Below, piece by piece: positions 8,609-20,867 of a stretch of DNA of 60,301 nucleotides. The position numbers and the translations under genes were made by a program. The DNA comes from Alphaproteobacteria bacterium (GTDB lineage: Bacteria > Pseudomonadota > Alphaproteobacteria > Rhizobiales > Xanthobacteraceae). Numbering within the stretch: position 1 is the first letter of the stretch; each line of letters begins with the position of its first letter. The DNA is taken from positions 1-60,301 of the forward strand of contig VBAH01000057.1 of NCBI GenBank assembly GCA_005884685.1. Direction: 5' to 3'. Below the pieces are notes generated by a model. It saw nothing but the letters and a program-made list of their open reading frames with translations. It ran no database searches and was not told where the DNA came from.

Positions 8609-10102
8609 ATGACCACAGCCAAGACCGGCGCCGAGCACATCAAGTCGCTGCGCGACGGCCGCACCGTCTATATCGACGGCAAGCTGGTCGACGACGTCAC
8701 CGAACATCCGGCGTTTCGCAATTCGGTCCGCTCCGCGGCGGCGCTGTACGATTTCCAGGCGCGCGAGGAGAACGCCGAACTGATGACGTTCACGCCGGAA
8801 GGCGCGACCCGGCGCGTCAACCGCTGCTGGCAGTTGCCGCGCAGCCACGCCGAGATGGTGCAGCGGCGCAAGGCGATGCAGGCATGGGCGGCGCAGCATT
8901 GCGGCTTCATGGGCCGCTCGCCCGATCACGTCGCCTCCACCTTTGTCGGCCAGCGCATCGGCATCGAGGTGTTCGAGAAGCATGGGGCTGCGCGTGCCAG
9001 GGCGCTGCGCGACTATGTCGAGGAAGCAAGCCGCAACGATTACTTTCTGACTTACGTGATCATCAACCCGCAGGCCGAGCGCGCCAAGGACTGGGGCGAC
9101 CAGGCCGAGGGGCTGGTCGCGAAGATCGTCGACGAGGATCCCGGCGGCATCACCATCCGCGGCGCAAAGCTGCTCGGCACCTCGTCGATCATGGCCAACG
9201 ACGTGTTCGTCGCCAACATGCAGCCGCTCAAGCCGGGCGAGGAAGATATCGCCTTCTCCTGCGCGGTGCCGATGAACATCAAGGGGCTGCGCGTGCTGTC
9301 GCGCAAATCCTACGAGGCGCACGCGGTGTCGGTGTTCGACAACCCGCTGTCGTCGCGTTTCGACGAGAACGACGCGCTGATGTATTTCGACGACGTCAAG
9401 GTGCCGTGGGAACGCGTGTTCGTGCATCGCGACACCGATATGTGCCGCGCCCAGTTTCACGACACGCCCGCGCACACGTTCCAGAACTACCAGGCGCAGA
9501 TTCGCCTGTCGGTGAAGCTGAAATTCCTCTGCGGCCTTGCGCACCGCATCACCGAGGCGATCGGCACCACCGCGATGCCGCCGGTGCGCGAACAACTCGG
9601 CTTTCTCGCCGCCAATGTCGGCATGGTGCACGCGATGCTTGCCGGGATGGAGGCCGACGGCACGATGCACAACGGCTATTGGGTGCCGAACCGGCACATG
9701 ATGTACGCCGCGCAGGTCTTGACGCAGGACCTTTACCCGCGCGTCATCGGTATCCTGCGCGAGCTCGCCGGCGGCGCGCTGATCATGCTGCCGTCATCGA
9801 TCGCGGATTACGCCGATCCGCATCTGGCAAAGATCATCCGCACGACGCAGCGCGCGGCGAAGATGGAGCCGGACGAGAAGGTGAAGTTCATGAAGGTTGC
9901 GTGGGATGCGATCGGCTCGGAATTCGGCTCGCGTCATACGCAGTATGAGATGTTCTATGCCGGCGCGAAGTTCGTCACCAGCGGCCACAGCTTCCGCACC
10001 TTCGACTGGCCGGGCGCGACCGGCATGGTCGACGGGCTGATGGCGGGCTACACCCTCGCGGACGAGCTGAAGGGCCGCGCCGACGGCGACACGGGCGAAT
10101 GA
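8609..10102 (+). CDS. 4-hydroxyphenylacetate 3-hydroxylase (HpaB)-family flavin enzyme
   Basis: The 497-residue product matches the HpaB/4-hydroxybutyryl-CoA dehydratase superfamily in length and motifs. It has an N-terminal RDGRTVYIDGKLVDDVTEHP, a central YVIINPQAERAKDW, and ITIRGAKLLGTSS with NMQPLKPGEEDIAFSCAVPM. A later segment reads FDDVKVPWERVFVHRD. HpaB enzymes use reduced FAD delivered by a separate reductase, and no HpaC-like reductase gene is present in this window. The Cys/His cluster ligands of 4HB-CoA dehydratase are not evident, so hydroxylation is more likely than dehydration. It is divergent from the CoA ligase, suggesting hydroxylation of an aromatic substrate in the same pathway. 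Confidence 0.87.
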   Translation: MTTAKTGAEHIKSLRDGRTVYIDGKLVDDVTEHPAFRNSVRSAAALYDFQAREENAELMTFTPEGATRRVNRCWQLPRSHAEMVQRRKAMQAWAAQHCGFMGRSPDHVASTFVGQRIGIEVFEKHGAARARALRDYVEEASRNDYFLTYVIINPQAERAKDWGDQAEGLVAKIVDEDPGGITIRGAKLLGTSSIMANDVFVANMQPLKPGEEDIAFSCAVPMNIKGLRVLSRKSYEAHAVSVFDNPLSSRFDENDALMYFDDVKVPWERVFVHRDTDMCRAQFHDTPAHTFQNYQAQIRLSVKLKFLCGLAHRITEAIGTTAMPPVREQLGFLAANVGMVHAMLAGMEADGTMHNGYWVPNRHMMYAAQVLTQDLYPRVIGILRELAGGALIMLPSSIADYADPHLAKIIRTTQRAAKMEPDEKVKFMKVAWDAIGSEFGSRHTQYEMFYAGAKFVTSGHSFRTFDWPGATGMVDGLMAGYTLADELKGRADGDTGE

Positions 10103-10120
10103 GAGTCGCGTCCCTCCCCC

Positions 10121-10188
10121 CGCTCGTCCCCGCGACAGCGGGGACCCAGTTCTTGAATCTGGATTGCCGCTTTCGCGGCAATGAGCGG
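10121..10188. repeat. extragenic palindromic repeat (CTCGTCCCCGCG family)
   Basis: The element begins CGCTCGTCCCCGCGACAGCG, has a central hairpin CCCCGCGACAGCGGGG, and ends with TTGCCGCTTTCGCGGCAA followed by TGAGCG. The same arrangement recurs at 14289-14367, and degenerate relatives lie at 21334-21420 and 34882-34980. The two hairpins face opposite ways, and the element could terminate transcription from either side. Confidence 0.75.
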
Positions 10189-10202
10189 AAGAGGTCCGCG
10201 TC

Positions 10203-10715
10203 TTACTTCAGCGCGTTGACGCCCGCGAGCGAGGCCTGGTTGTCCTGCGCGCCGGTGCCGCCGGAGAGGCCGATCGCGCCGATCAGCTTGCCGCCGACGA
10301 TGATCGGATTGCCGCCGGGGGAGGCAATGATGTCGTCGAGCGTCAGCAGCGTGAGGCCGACGCCGCCCTGCCCAACGCGCTCCTCGAAGCTCGATGTCGG
10401 CCGGCGGAAGCGCGCCGCGGTGCGTGCCTTGTGAACCGCGATGTTGACCGAGGCGTATTGCGTGTTGTCCATCTTCTCGAAGTAGACGAGATCGCCGGAC
10501 GGGCTGACCACCGCGACGGCCATGAACGTGTTGATCTTCTTCGCTTCCTCGACGGCGGCCGCGGCGGCCTTCTTGGCCTGTTCGATATTGATCTGCTCGC
10601 CGTAGGCAGGCGGGCCTGCCGGCGCCGGCTGCGGTGCCGCCATTTCGGCCAGAACGGGCGTTGCGGCAAGCGCGGCACCCAACAGCAACGATATGAACAT
10701 CACGCGACGCATCAT
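10203..10715 (-). CDS. secreted GlcG/HbpS-like heme-binding family protein
   Basis: This is a 170-residue protein with a clear Sec signal peptide (MMRRVMFISLLLGAALAATP, cleavage after VLA), a short Pro-rich linker and a GlcG/HbpS domain. Domain motifs are AKKAAAAAVEEAKK, VAVVSPSGDLVYFEKMDN, and the Gly-rich GGNPIIVGGKLIGAIGLSGG. I chose the ATG at 10713-10715 because GGGAGG lies just upstream and it starts the signal peptide. Members bind heme or small ligands and occur in catabolic loci; the function here is unknown. It is separated from the glc genes by about 47 kb, so it is not a glc-operon glcG. Confidence 0.85.
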   Translation of the reverse strand: MMRRVMFISLLLGAALAATPVLAEMAAPQPAPAGPPAYGEQINIEQAKKAAAAAVEEAKKINTFMAVAVVSPSGDLVYFEKMDNTQYASVNIAVHKARTAARFRRPTSSFEERVGQGGVGLTLLTLDDIIASPGGNPIIVGGKLIGAIGLSGGTGAQDNQASLAGVNALK

Positions 10716-10847
10716 AAATCCTCCCTTGTTGCGGCCGCTCTCGCGGAGCGGCGAAACGCGGGCGCGTGCTCGGCGCACGTTGCCCGCGGATGTGGCGAGA
10801 CTATACGGTCGGCACAACAGCCGGAAGACAGGTCGGAGGGCTTCTGC

Positions 10848-11138
10848 TCAGCGGCGGCGCATCGCGCCGTACAGGAAGCCGAGGAAGCCCGCGATGGCGA
10901 GGGTCGTGTAGGGGCGCTCGCGGACCGAGCGCAGGATCGCATCCGCAACGGTGTCGCGGGCGTCGCGCGCGCTCTGCAGGGCCTCCTCGCCCTTGTCGGC
11001 GACATCGCTCACCACGCGGTCGACACGGGCTTTCGTATTCTTGATCGCGGCAGCGCCGCGCTCGGCGATATCGTCGAGGGCGGCCTCGTAATCCTTCATG
11101 CCGTTGGTGCGCTGTTCGGTGCGTTCCGTGTTGCTCAT
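10848..11138 (-). CDS. DUF883/YqjD-like small membrane-anchored protein
   Basis: The protein has about 96 residues and starts MSNTERTEQ. A long charged helical region with repeated Ala/Glu/Lys and DIAERG and RVDRVVSDVADKGEEA segments follows. It ends in one hydrophobic segment (TTLAIAGFLGFLYGAM) followed by RRR. This is the layout of ElaB/YqjD/DUF883 proteins, tail-anchored inner-membrane proteins that can bind ribosomes in E. coli. An alternative ATG nine bases upstream (11145-11147) would add MDP. Expression is often stress-linked in the family, but nothing here shows that. Confidence 0.75.
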   Translation of the reverse strand: MSNTERTEQRTNGMKDYEAALDDIAERGAAAIKNTKARVDRVVSDVADKGEEALQSARDARDTVADAILRSVRERPYTTLAIAGFLGFLYGAMRRR

Positions 11139-11226
11139 GGGGTCCATCCGGGAAAGAGAAAGCCGGAGAGGCAATCGCGCAGCCGCCCCGATAGTTCCCG
11201 GCGGGGCGGCAGTTCCACCTACGCCG

Positions 11227-11826
11227 TTAGTCCCTGGCCCAGGCGGGGATGGGTTCGCCCCTCACCCATGGATCACGCCGCCATGCCGGCACCGCCCAAC
11301 GCAGCAGCCAAAGCCCCGGCAGCACCGCGATGAAAAAGATCGCGCCGGAGGCGAAGCCCTTCCACCAGGCGTCCGGGTTGAGCAGGTAGCCCTTGTGAAA
11401 AACCGTGAGGATGAAGATCGCCTCGATGGCATAGAGTACCGTGGACGGGAGCCCCGGGTTCGGCCGGTAACCCAGTCCGTAAAGCAGCCAATGCGACACG
11501 ACGCTGTCCGCAATGCGCGCGCCGACCAGCGCGCCGAGCGCCCAGATCGACCACCACGGATGTCCCGGGAACATCGGCCAGCCGGCGATCGCCATGGCGC
11601 CGACCAACCAGTGCGCGGCGCAGAGGAAAACGGTGAACGCGAAGAAGCCGAGCCGGTTCGGCACAAACGTGCCGACCACTGCGCCGAATACGCGCCACAA
11701 CGGCACCTCCGCGCCCTTCCATTCCTGCAGGATGTGGACGAGCGTGAAGGCCCAGTTGACGGCAAGGATGAGAAACAGCGCAAGCGCGGAATCGAAGAGC
11801 GCGACCTGCCGGAAATAGTCGAGCAT
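11227..11826 (-). CDS. polytopic membrane protein of unknown function
   Basis: The 199-residue product has about five hydrophobic segments (near residues 10-32, 48-72, 82-102, 128-145 and 160-182). A polar motif HILQEWKG follows the first segment, loosely recalling HXXEE-type membrane proteins but without the EE. The C-terminus is basic and aromatic. I do not recognise a defined family. It is transcribed away from the amidase, with 134 bases between the two starts. Confidence 0.65.
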   Translation of the reverse strand: MLDYFRQVALFDSALALFLILAVNWAFTLVHILQEWKGAEVPLWRVFGAVVGTFVPNRLGFFAFTVFLCAAHWLVGAMAIAGWPMFPGHPWWSIWALGALVGARIADSVVSHWLLYGLGYRPNPGLPSTVLYAIEAIFILTVFHKGYLLNPDAWWKGFASGAIFFIAVLPGLWLLRWAVPAWRRDPWVRGEPIPAWARD

Positions 11827-11960
11827 TGCGGTCAGCCCCCAAGCGAAGGGCAGAGCCTATCACGTTCCGCGATGTTGGGGTGGGCGCCGCGGACGCCAAT
11901 CCGCGATTTCACTCGCCTACCCTTCCTTGCTACGTTGCGGCGCCAAACAGGAATCCAAGC

Positions 11961-13253
11961 ATGCTCTCCCGTCCCGACCGCCTGCTCCCTGCCCTCGATC
12001 TTGCGCGCCGCGTCGAGGCGGGCGAGCTTACGCCAGAAGGCCTCGTCGACCTCTGTGCCGCCGCGATTTCGGCGCGGGAGGATGACGTCGGCGCGTTCAC
12101 CTACCTCGCCATTGAAAAAGCCCGCGCGTTCGCCCGCACGGATGCCGCGCGCCTGCGCGCACTGCCGCTGCGCGGCCTTCCGGTCGGGCTGAAGGACATC
12201 TACGACACGCACGACATGCCGACCGAATACGGCTCGGCGGCCTACAGGGGCCACCAGCCCGCGAGCGATGCCTCGACCGTGACGATGCTGCGCCGCGCCG
12301 GCGGCAACATCCTCGGCAAGACGGTGACGACCGAATTCGCCCACCAGCAGACCGGCAAGACCCGCAATCCGCACAATCTCGCGCACACCCCGGGCGGCTC
12401 GTCCTCCGGCTCGGCCGCCGCGGTCGCGGCCGGCATGGTGCCGATCGCGACGGGATCGCAGACCGCGGGCTCGGTCATCCGGCCTGCCGCCTATTGCGGC
12501 GTCGCGGGCTTCAAGCCTTCGTACAAGCTCATCCCGACAATCGGGGTGAAGTGCTACGCGTGGTCGCTCGACACGGTCGGCTTCTATGGCGCGGGGGTCG
12601 CCGACGTTGCCTTCGCCACCGCCGCGATGTCGGGCCGCGACCTGCGCGTCGATCGCGCGGCGCCGACGGCACCGCGCGTTGCGCTGATGCACACGCACAT
12701 CTGGGCGGACGCGAGTCCCGACATGCAGAATGCGGTGGACACGGCCGCGCGCGATCTCGAAGCTGCGGGCGCGAGCGTGACGGAAGTGGCGCTGCCGCCG
12801 CTGCTGCAGGATGCCTGGCGTGCGCACAAGGTCATCATCCTTTACGAAGCCGGCCTCTCCTATGCGTTCGAGTACGACAACAAGCGCGACCTGCTCGGCC
12901 CGAAGACCGTCGCGATGCTCGACGAAGCCAAGACGGTCGGTGTCGATGCCTATGACGATGCGCGGCGCATCGCCAAGCGCGCACGCCTCGCGCTGGCCCA
13001 CCTGATGGCTGATTTCGACGTGATCCTCACGCCTTCGGCGCCGGGCGCAGCACCGCACGGTATCGGCGCGACCGGCGTGGCGAACTTCAACTGGCTGTGG
13101 ACCCTGATGGGCACGCCCTGCGTCAACGTGCCGGGCCTCAGCGATGGCGCCGGGATGCCCCTTGGGGTGCAGATCGTCGGCCGTTTCGGCCGTGACCGGG
13201 CAGCGCTGGAGGCCGCGCTGTTCACCGAGCGGGCGTTGGCAAGCCGCACCTAA
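11961..13253 (+). CDS. amidase (amidase signature family)
   Basis: The 430-residue protein carries the full Ser-cisSer-Lys triad of amidase-signature enzymes. Lys78 is in GLKDIYD, cis-Ser147 is in PGGSSSGSAAAVAAG, and nucleophile Ser171 is in GSQTAGSVIRPAA. Ser147 and Ser171 are 24 residues apart, as in fatty acid amide hydrolase. It hydrolyses an amide to acid and ammonia; the substrate is not evident. There is no GatB/GatA context, so it is not the tRNA amidotransferase. The start at 11961 follows GGAATCCAAGC and matches the conserved N-terminus; an in-frame upstream ATG would overlap the divergent membrane protein gene. Confidence 0.92.
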   Translation: MLSRPDRLLPALDLARRVEAGELTPEGLVDLCAAAISAREDDVGAFTYLAIEKARAFARTDAARLRALPLRGLPVGLKDIYDTHDMPTEYGSAAYRGHQPASDASTVTMLRRAGGNILGKTVTTEFAHQQTGKTRNPHNLAHTPGGSSSGSAAAVAAGMVPIATGSQTAGSVIRPAAYCGVAGFKPSYKLIPTIGVKCYAWSLDTVGFYGAGVADVAFATAAMSGRDLRVDRAAPTAPRVALMHTHIWADASPDMQNAVDTAARDLEAAGASVTEVALPPLLQDAWRAHKVIILYEAGLSYAFEYDNKRDLLGPKTVAMLDEAKTVGVDAYDDARRIAKRARLALAHLMADFDVILTPSAPGAAPHGIGATGVANFNWLWTLMGTPCVNVPGLSDGAGMPLGVQIVGRFGRDRAALEAALFTERALASRT

Positions 13254-13464
13254 GTCTACCGGACACCGCCAAAGGTCGAACTGCGGGTGTCCTTCGGAGC
13301 AAAACAAAAATTATTTTGCCGATAGATGTCCGGGCCTTGGTGATGCTTCGTTGACGCCGCTGGCCGAGGCTGCGGAACGCTTCGCAGTGCAGCACGTTAT
13401 GTGCTTCGGCCTGGCCTTAGACTTTGGTAGGCTGTCACCATGTCAACAGCGAGGGAGGCCCCGC

Positions 13465-13557
13465 GTGGACATAGCTTTGAGGCTGAACGTCCTCAGCGCG
13501 CTTGCAGTATGCGCAGCATTCGCGTTTGTCGGCGCCATCGTGCTCGGAGCGTTCTAG
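13465..13557 (+). CDS. small single-span membrane protein (30 residues)
   Basis: A GTG at 13465 lies about 5 bases after a strong GAGGGAGG ribosome-binding site (13451-13458) and opens a 30-codon frame ending with TAG at 13555. The peptide is a short N-terminal helix (VDIALRLN) followed by one hydrophobic segment (ALAVCAAFAFVGAIVLGAF). The combination of a good ribosome site and a clean transmembrane helix favours a real small protein. It sits alone between the amidase and the isochorismatase-like gene. Confidence 0.6.
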   Translation: MDIALRLNVLSALAVCAAFAFVGAIVLGAF

Positions 13558-13678
13558 AAGTCCCGTCATAGCGCCAACTCACAAAAAGTCCCGCCACGTG
13601 ACCGTGGCGGCAAGTTTCGAGCGGACACCGGGAGGGGATGCCTTTCCGGTGTTCGCATTTTTGCGCTAAGCAAGCTCG

Positions 13679-14276
13679 ATGAAGCCGAAAACCCTGCTCG
13701 AAATGGCCGGTGCGAATCCGGCGCCGCCACCTCTGTCCGAAGCCACCGTCGTGGTGATCGACGCGCAGCGCGAATATGTCGACGGCAAGCTGCCGCTGCA
13801 TCAGGTCGAGCCGGCGCTCGCCGAGATCGGCAAGCTGCTGGCGCGCGCCCGCGCCTTGCGCACGCCGGTGATCCACATCGTGCATCAGGGCAAGGCCGGC
13901 GGCGCGTTCGGGCCCGATACCCCGGGTTTCGAGGTTGCCTCGCCAGCGACGCCCGCGCCGGGCGAAGCAGTGGTGCACAAGAACCTGCCCAACGCATTTG
14001 CCTCGACCGATCTCGCGAGCCGGCTTGCCGCGCTGAAGAAGCCGAACGTGGTGCTGGTCGGCTTCATGACGCACATGTGCGTGGAGGCGACCGCGCGCGC
14101 CTCGATCGACCTCGGCTTCAAGGCCACCGTCATCGCGAGCGCGACCGCGACGCGCGCGCTGCCCGATCCGCTGCGGCGCGGCATTGAGCGCCGATGAGGT
14201 TCAGCGCAACGCGCTCGCCGCCATCGCCGACCGGTTTGCCACCGTAGCGGCGGGCGTGAACGCGCTGCCGGATTGA
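13679..14276 (+). pseudogene. isochorismatase-like cysteine hydrolase, frameshifted near the C-terminus
   Basis: The frame from ATG 13679 encodes a cysteine hydrolase with catalytic Asp in VVVIDAQREY, Lys in VVHKNLPNAF, and nucleophile Cys in MTHMCVEATARAS. It breaks at about 14180 and stops at 14197. The next frame continues ALSADEVQRNALAAIADRF to a TGA at 14274-14276, exactly the usual family C-terminus, giving about 198 residues if repaired. Two bases appear lost in the GC-rich CTGCGGCGCGG stretch (or one gained). All catalytic residues precede the lesion, so a truncated enzyme could still fold in part. A consensus error is an equal possibility. Confidence 0.85.
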
Positions 14277-14288
14277 TGTCTCGCGATC

Positions 14289-14367
14289 CGCTCGTCCCCG
14301 CGAAAGCGGGGACCCAGAGCCCGAATGAAGGAAGAACTGGATGCCCGCTTTCGCGGGCATGAGCGGA
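14289..14367. repeat. extragenic palindromic repeat (CTCGTCCCCGCG family), second copy
   Basis: This copy has the hairpin CCCCGCGAAAGCGGGG near 14296-14311 and a second hairpin GCCCGCTTTCGCGGGC near 14343-14358, ending in TGAGCGGA. It lies between the convergent isochorismatase-like and metH genes, where bidirectional termination is plausible. It matches the element at 10121-10188 in layout and outer sequence. Confidence 0.75.
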
Positions 14368-14374
14368 GTGTGTG

Positions 14375-18066
<3,692 letters not shown>

Positions 18067-18070
<4 letters not shown>

Positions 18071-18975
18071 TCGGCGGCCTCCTGCTTCGGCGCGGGCCGC
18101 AGACCCAACAGATGACAGATCGCGTAGACGAGATCGGCGCGATTCATGGTGTAGAAGTGGAAATCCGAAACGCCGCGATCGACCAGATCGAGCACCTGCT
18201 CGGCCGCGATGGCGGCGGCGATCAGCTTGCGCGTCGCCGGATCGTCATCGAGCCCGTCGAAGCGCGCTGCGAGCCAATCCGGCACCGAGGCGCCGGTGCG
18301 TTCCGCGAAGCCCTTGGCCTGCTTGAAATTCTGCACCGGCAGGATGCCGGGCGTGACCGGCACCGCAATGCCGCGCGCGCGCACGCGGTCGAGGTAGCGG
18401 AAGTAGAGATCGTTCTCGAAGAAAAACTGCGTGATGGCACGCGAGGCGCCGGCATCGACCTTGGCCTTGAGCATGTCGATATCGGCATCGACCGAGGCTG
18501 AATCCGGGTGCTTCTCCGGATAGGCCGAGACCGTCACCTCGGCATCGGTGATGCGCTTGATGCCGGCGACCAGCGCGGCGCCGTTCTCGTATCCGCCCGG
18601 ATGCGGCGCGTATTTCTCGCCGGCGCCGCCGGCGGGATCGCCGCGCAGTGCCACGATGTGGCGCACGCCCGCGTCGTGATAGGCGCGAATGACGTCGTCC
18701 ACTTCGCCGCACGTCGCGCTCACGCAAGTGAGATGCGCGGCCGGCGTGAGCGCGGTCTGGCTCAGGATGCGCTTCACTGTCGCGTGGGTGCGCTCGCGGG
18801 TCGAGCCGCCGGCGCCGTAGGTGACCGAGACGAAATTCGGCCGCAACGGCGCGAGCCGCTCGATCGAGTCCCACAGCGTGCGCTCCATCTCTTCGGTCTT
18901 CGGCGGGAAGAACTCGAACGAGACGCGGATGCGCGGTCTCCCGACATGGCGGCTTGCCCGCTCGCTGTCGCTCAT
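18067..18975 (-). CDS. metF: methylenetetrahydrofolate reductase
   Basis: The 302-residue enzyme reduces 5,10-methylene-THF to 5-methyl-THF, the methyl donor for the adjacent methionine synthase. Family motifs are [13 protein letters not shown] at the N-terminus, [19 protein letters not shown] and [12 protein letters not shown]- and folate-binding residues lie in ITQFFFEND. The start at 18973-18975 overlaps the regulator stop by one base, giving a tight regulator-metF-metH operon. Extended in-frame starts would overlap the regulator gene and are rejected. Confidence 0.96.
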
Positions 18976-19973
18976 CACGCAACTCCTTGAGCCGAGGAGA
19001 CCAGCGCGAGCCGCGGGTCGCGCGCGAGCCAGAGCGACACCGCGATCTTTCCGTCCGAGCCCGGTTCGGGCGGCAGCGTGCGATGCAGCGCCACGTCGAG
19101 GCCGACGGCCCTCATCCATTGATCGACCGTCTCCGGCGCGAAGCCGAGGCGCAGATGCGCGTGCTCCCCGCGCAGGAATTCCAGATCGTGCGGCGCGAAA
19201 TCGACCACCAGCAGCCGGCCTTGCGGACGCAAGGTGCGCGCGGCTTCGGCGACCGCGCGCGCGCCGTCGTCGAGGAAGTGCAGCACCTGATGGATCACCA
19301 CCACATCGAAGGAATCCTTCGGCACCGGCAGCTCGTAGATGTCGCCCTGGCGCACGCTGCAATGCTTCAAGCCGGCGCGCTCGAGCCGCGCGCGGGCGAG
19401 TGCCAGCATGTCGAGCGACATGTCGATGCCGAGCCCGCGTTCGATCGCGGGGCCGAACAATTCGAGCATGCGCCCCGTGCCGGTGCCGAGATCGAGCAGC
19501 GAGCGGATCGGGCGGTCGGCGAGCGCGGTCTCGATCGCGCTCTCGACCGCCGCGTCGGTCACATGCAGGCGGCGGATGCGGTCCCATTCGGCGGCGTGCT
19601 GGCTGAAGTAGGTTTGCGCCGCAGCCGCGCGCGCCGCGCGCACGGCGGCAAGCCGGCCGCGATCGCGCAGCACGACCGGATCGGCAGGATCGAGCCGGCC
19701 GATCAGCATCTGCGCGATGTCGGCAACGCCGCCGCGCTCACCCAAGCGATAGAACGCCCAACTCCCCTCGCGGAAGCGGTCGACCAGCCCCGCCTCGGCC
19801 AACAGCTTCAGGTGGCGCGAGATGCGCGGCTGCGACTGGCGCAGGATTTTGGTGAGGTCCGATACGGTCAGATCGGCCTCGGCAAGCAGCGCCAGCACGC
19901 GCAGGCGCGTGCCTTCGCCCGCGGCACGCAGGGCGGTATGGAGAGAATCGAAGTCGAGCGGCGCCGGACGCAT
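18975..19973 (-). CDS. ArsR-family regulator fused to a SAM-dependent methyltransferase domain (SahR-like)
   Basis: This 332-residue protein has an N-terminal ArsR winged helix (about residues 8-90, with the recognition region LTKILRQSQPRISRHLKLLAEAGL). A class I methyltransferase domain follows with motif I LDLGTGTGRMLELF and later VVVIHQVLHFLDDG. Fusions of this kind next to metF/metH fit the SahR group, which sense S-adenosylhomocysteine or S-adenosylmethionine and control the methionine cycle. That role is inferred from context. The ATG at 19971-19973 was chosen because it precedes the winged helix and lies just downstream of a palindromic operator. The stop overlaps metF. Confidence 0.88.
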   Translation of the reverse strand: MRPAPLDFDSLHTALRAAGEGTRLRVLALLAEADLTVSDLTKILRQSQPRISRHLKLLAEAGLVDRFREGSWAFYRLGERGGVADIAQMLIGRLDPADPVVLRDRGRLAAVRAARAAAAQTYFSQHAAEWDRIRRLHVTDAAVESAIETALADRPIRSLLDLGTGTGRMLELFGPAIERGLGIDMSLDMLALARARLERAGLKHCSVRQGDIYELPVPKDSFDVVVIHQVLHFLDDGARAVAEAARTLRPQGRLLVVDFAPHDLEFLRGEHAHLRLGFAPETVDQWMRAVGLDVALHRTLPPEPGSDGKIAVSLWLARDPRLALVSSAQGVA

Positions 19974-19995
19974 GTGGGAACTATCCCAACTCTTC

Positions 19996-20023
19996 ACATA
20001 AACATATAAGGATATCTTTATGT
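19996..20023. promoter_or_regulatory. palindromic operator upstream of the ArsR-MT/metF/metH operon
   Basis: A 28-bp inverted repeat has arms ACATAAACATAT and ATATCTTTATGT (11 of 12 positions complementary) around AAGG. Nested inside is a 16-bp near-perfect palindrome centred on GATATC (20006-20021, 14 of 16 matching). It is AT-rich in a GC-rich region and ends 22 bases before the regulator start. This position fits autoregulation by the ArsR protein and control of the whole operon. Confidence 0.8.
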
Positions 20024-20096
20024 CAGGGGAAAGGCCGGCGCAAGGCGGCAGGTCGTGATTGCCCACACCGTTCGGCAGCGATGGGGGCGCCAGTCA

Positions 20097-20795
20097 CTAG
20101 AGCTCAGCGGCCGGACGGGCGCGATCGAGGACCGTCACGCGGCATCGGCCGCCGCAAAATAATCCAATCAGATCAACCAGATCATCCGCGCCCGCGACCA
20201 CATCGCCCGCCCCGTTCGCCTGCACCGTCACCACCGCGTGGGTGGTCTGCGGCGTGATCAGCGAGCGGGCATCCTGGCGCCAGTTCCAACGCCGGCACAG
20301 CACGTGAGCGGCGTCGGCGTAGACGACCTCGCCGGGCTTTGGCGCCTCGGGCGCATCGCCTTCCTCGGCCATGTCGACGAAGCTGTCGCCCTCGCGCGCG
20401 TAGCGAAAGGCGAGCGGCGGCGCCACGTGCGCGAGATCGTCCGCCCCGAGCGGGAGCACGTGGGCGAGCGACACCGCATTGTAGAGATCGACGAATGCAT
20501 TCACGCGCGCGAGCGGCCGGCCGGCGAGGACGTTCTTCAAGAGTCGCTCGACCGAAGAGCGGTAGCGGGTCTGCTTGATGCCGAAGCCCTTGTAGGCCGT
20601 GCGCCACGCCGCGATGCCGGGGACCTGGGACAACTCCGTCCCGCCCCAAGTCGCGCGCGCCCCCTCCTCGCGCTGCGAAATGAGGGCATCGAGCGCTGCG
20701 GGCCGCTCGGCCGCAATCGTCAGCCTCTCGGCCGCGACGAACGCGACACGGTAATCGGGAAACGCGTTCGTGATGTCGGCGATGGAAATGCGCAA
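20097..20795 (-). CDS. B3/B4 tRNA-binding-domain protein
   Basis: The 232-residue product is a stand-alone B3/B4 domain, the module found in phenylalanyl-tRNA synthetase beta. Motifs include AWRTAYKGFGIKQTRYRSSVE, ARVNAFVDLYNAVSLAHVLPLGADD and the C-terminal VVTVQANGAGD. Free-standing members are thought to act in trans editing or in binding mischarged tRNA, but the activity of this one is unknown. The start is a TTG at 20793-20795 with AAGGA seven bases upstream. No ATG gives a better start. Its upstream region is shared with the divergent cupin gene. Confidence 0.82.
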   Translation of the reverse strand: MRISIADITNAFPDYRVAFVAAERLTIAAERPAALDALISQREEGARATWGGTELSQVPGIAAWRTAYKGFGIKQTRYRSSVERLLKNVLAGRPLARVNAFVDLYNAVSLAHVLPLGADDLAHVAPPLAFRYAREGDSFVDMAEEGDAPEAPKPGEVVYADAAHVLCRRWNWRQDARSLITPQTTHAVVTVQANGAGDVVAGADDLVDLIGLFCGGRCRVTVLDRARPAAEL

Positions 20796-20867
20796 AGGTT
20801 GTCCTTGTGGCGGCTGACCGCTGCGGATTACCCTCTGGCGTTCAAAAAATAAATCGGGAGGACTTCG

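Noticed and set aside
10203-10715. GlcG of the glycolate operon
   Set aside because: Although the fold is GlcG/HbpS-like, it is about 47 kb from glcDEF and not in that operon, so the symbol is not justified.
18976-19587. Extended N-terminus for metF reaching 19587
   Set aside because: The extension is coded opposite in phase to the ArsR-methyltransferase gene and has no family similarity; the ATG at 18975 begins the MetF domain.
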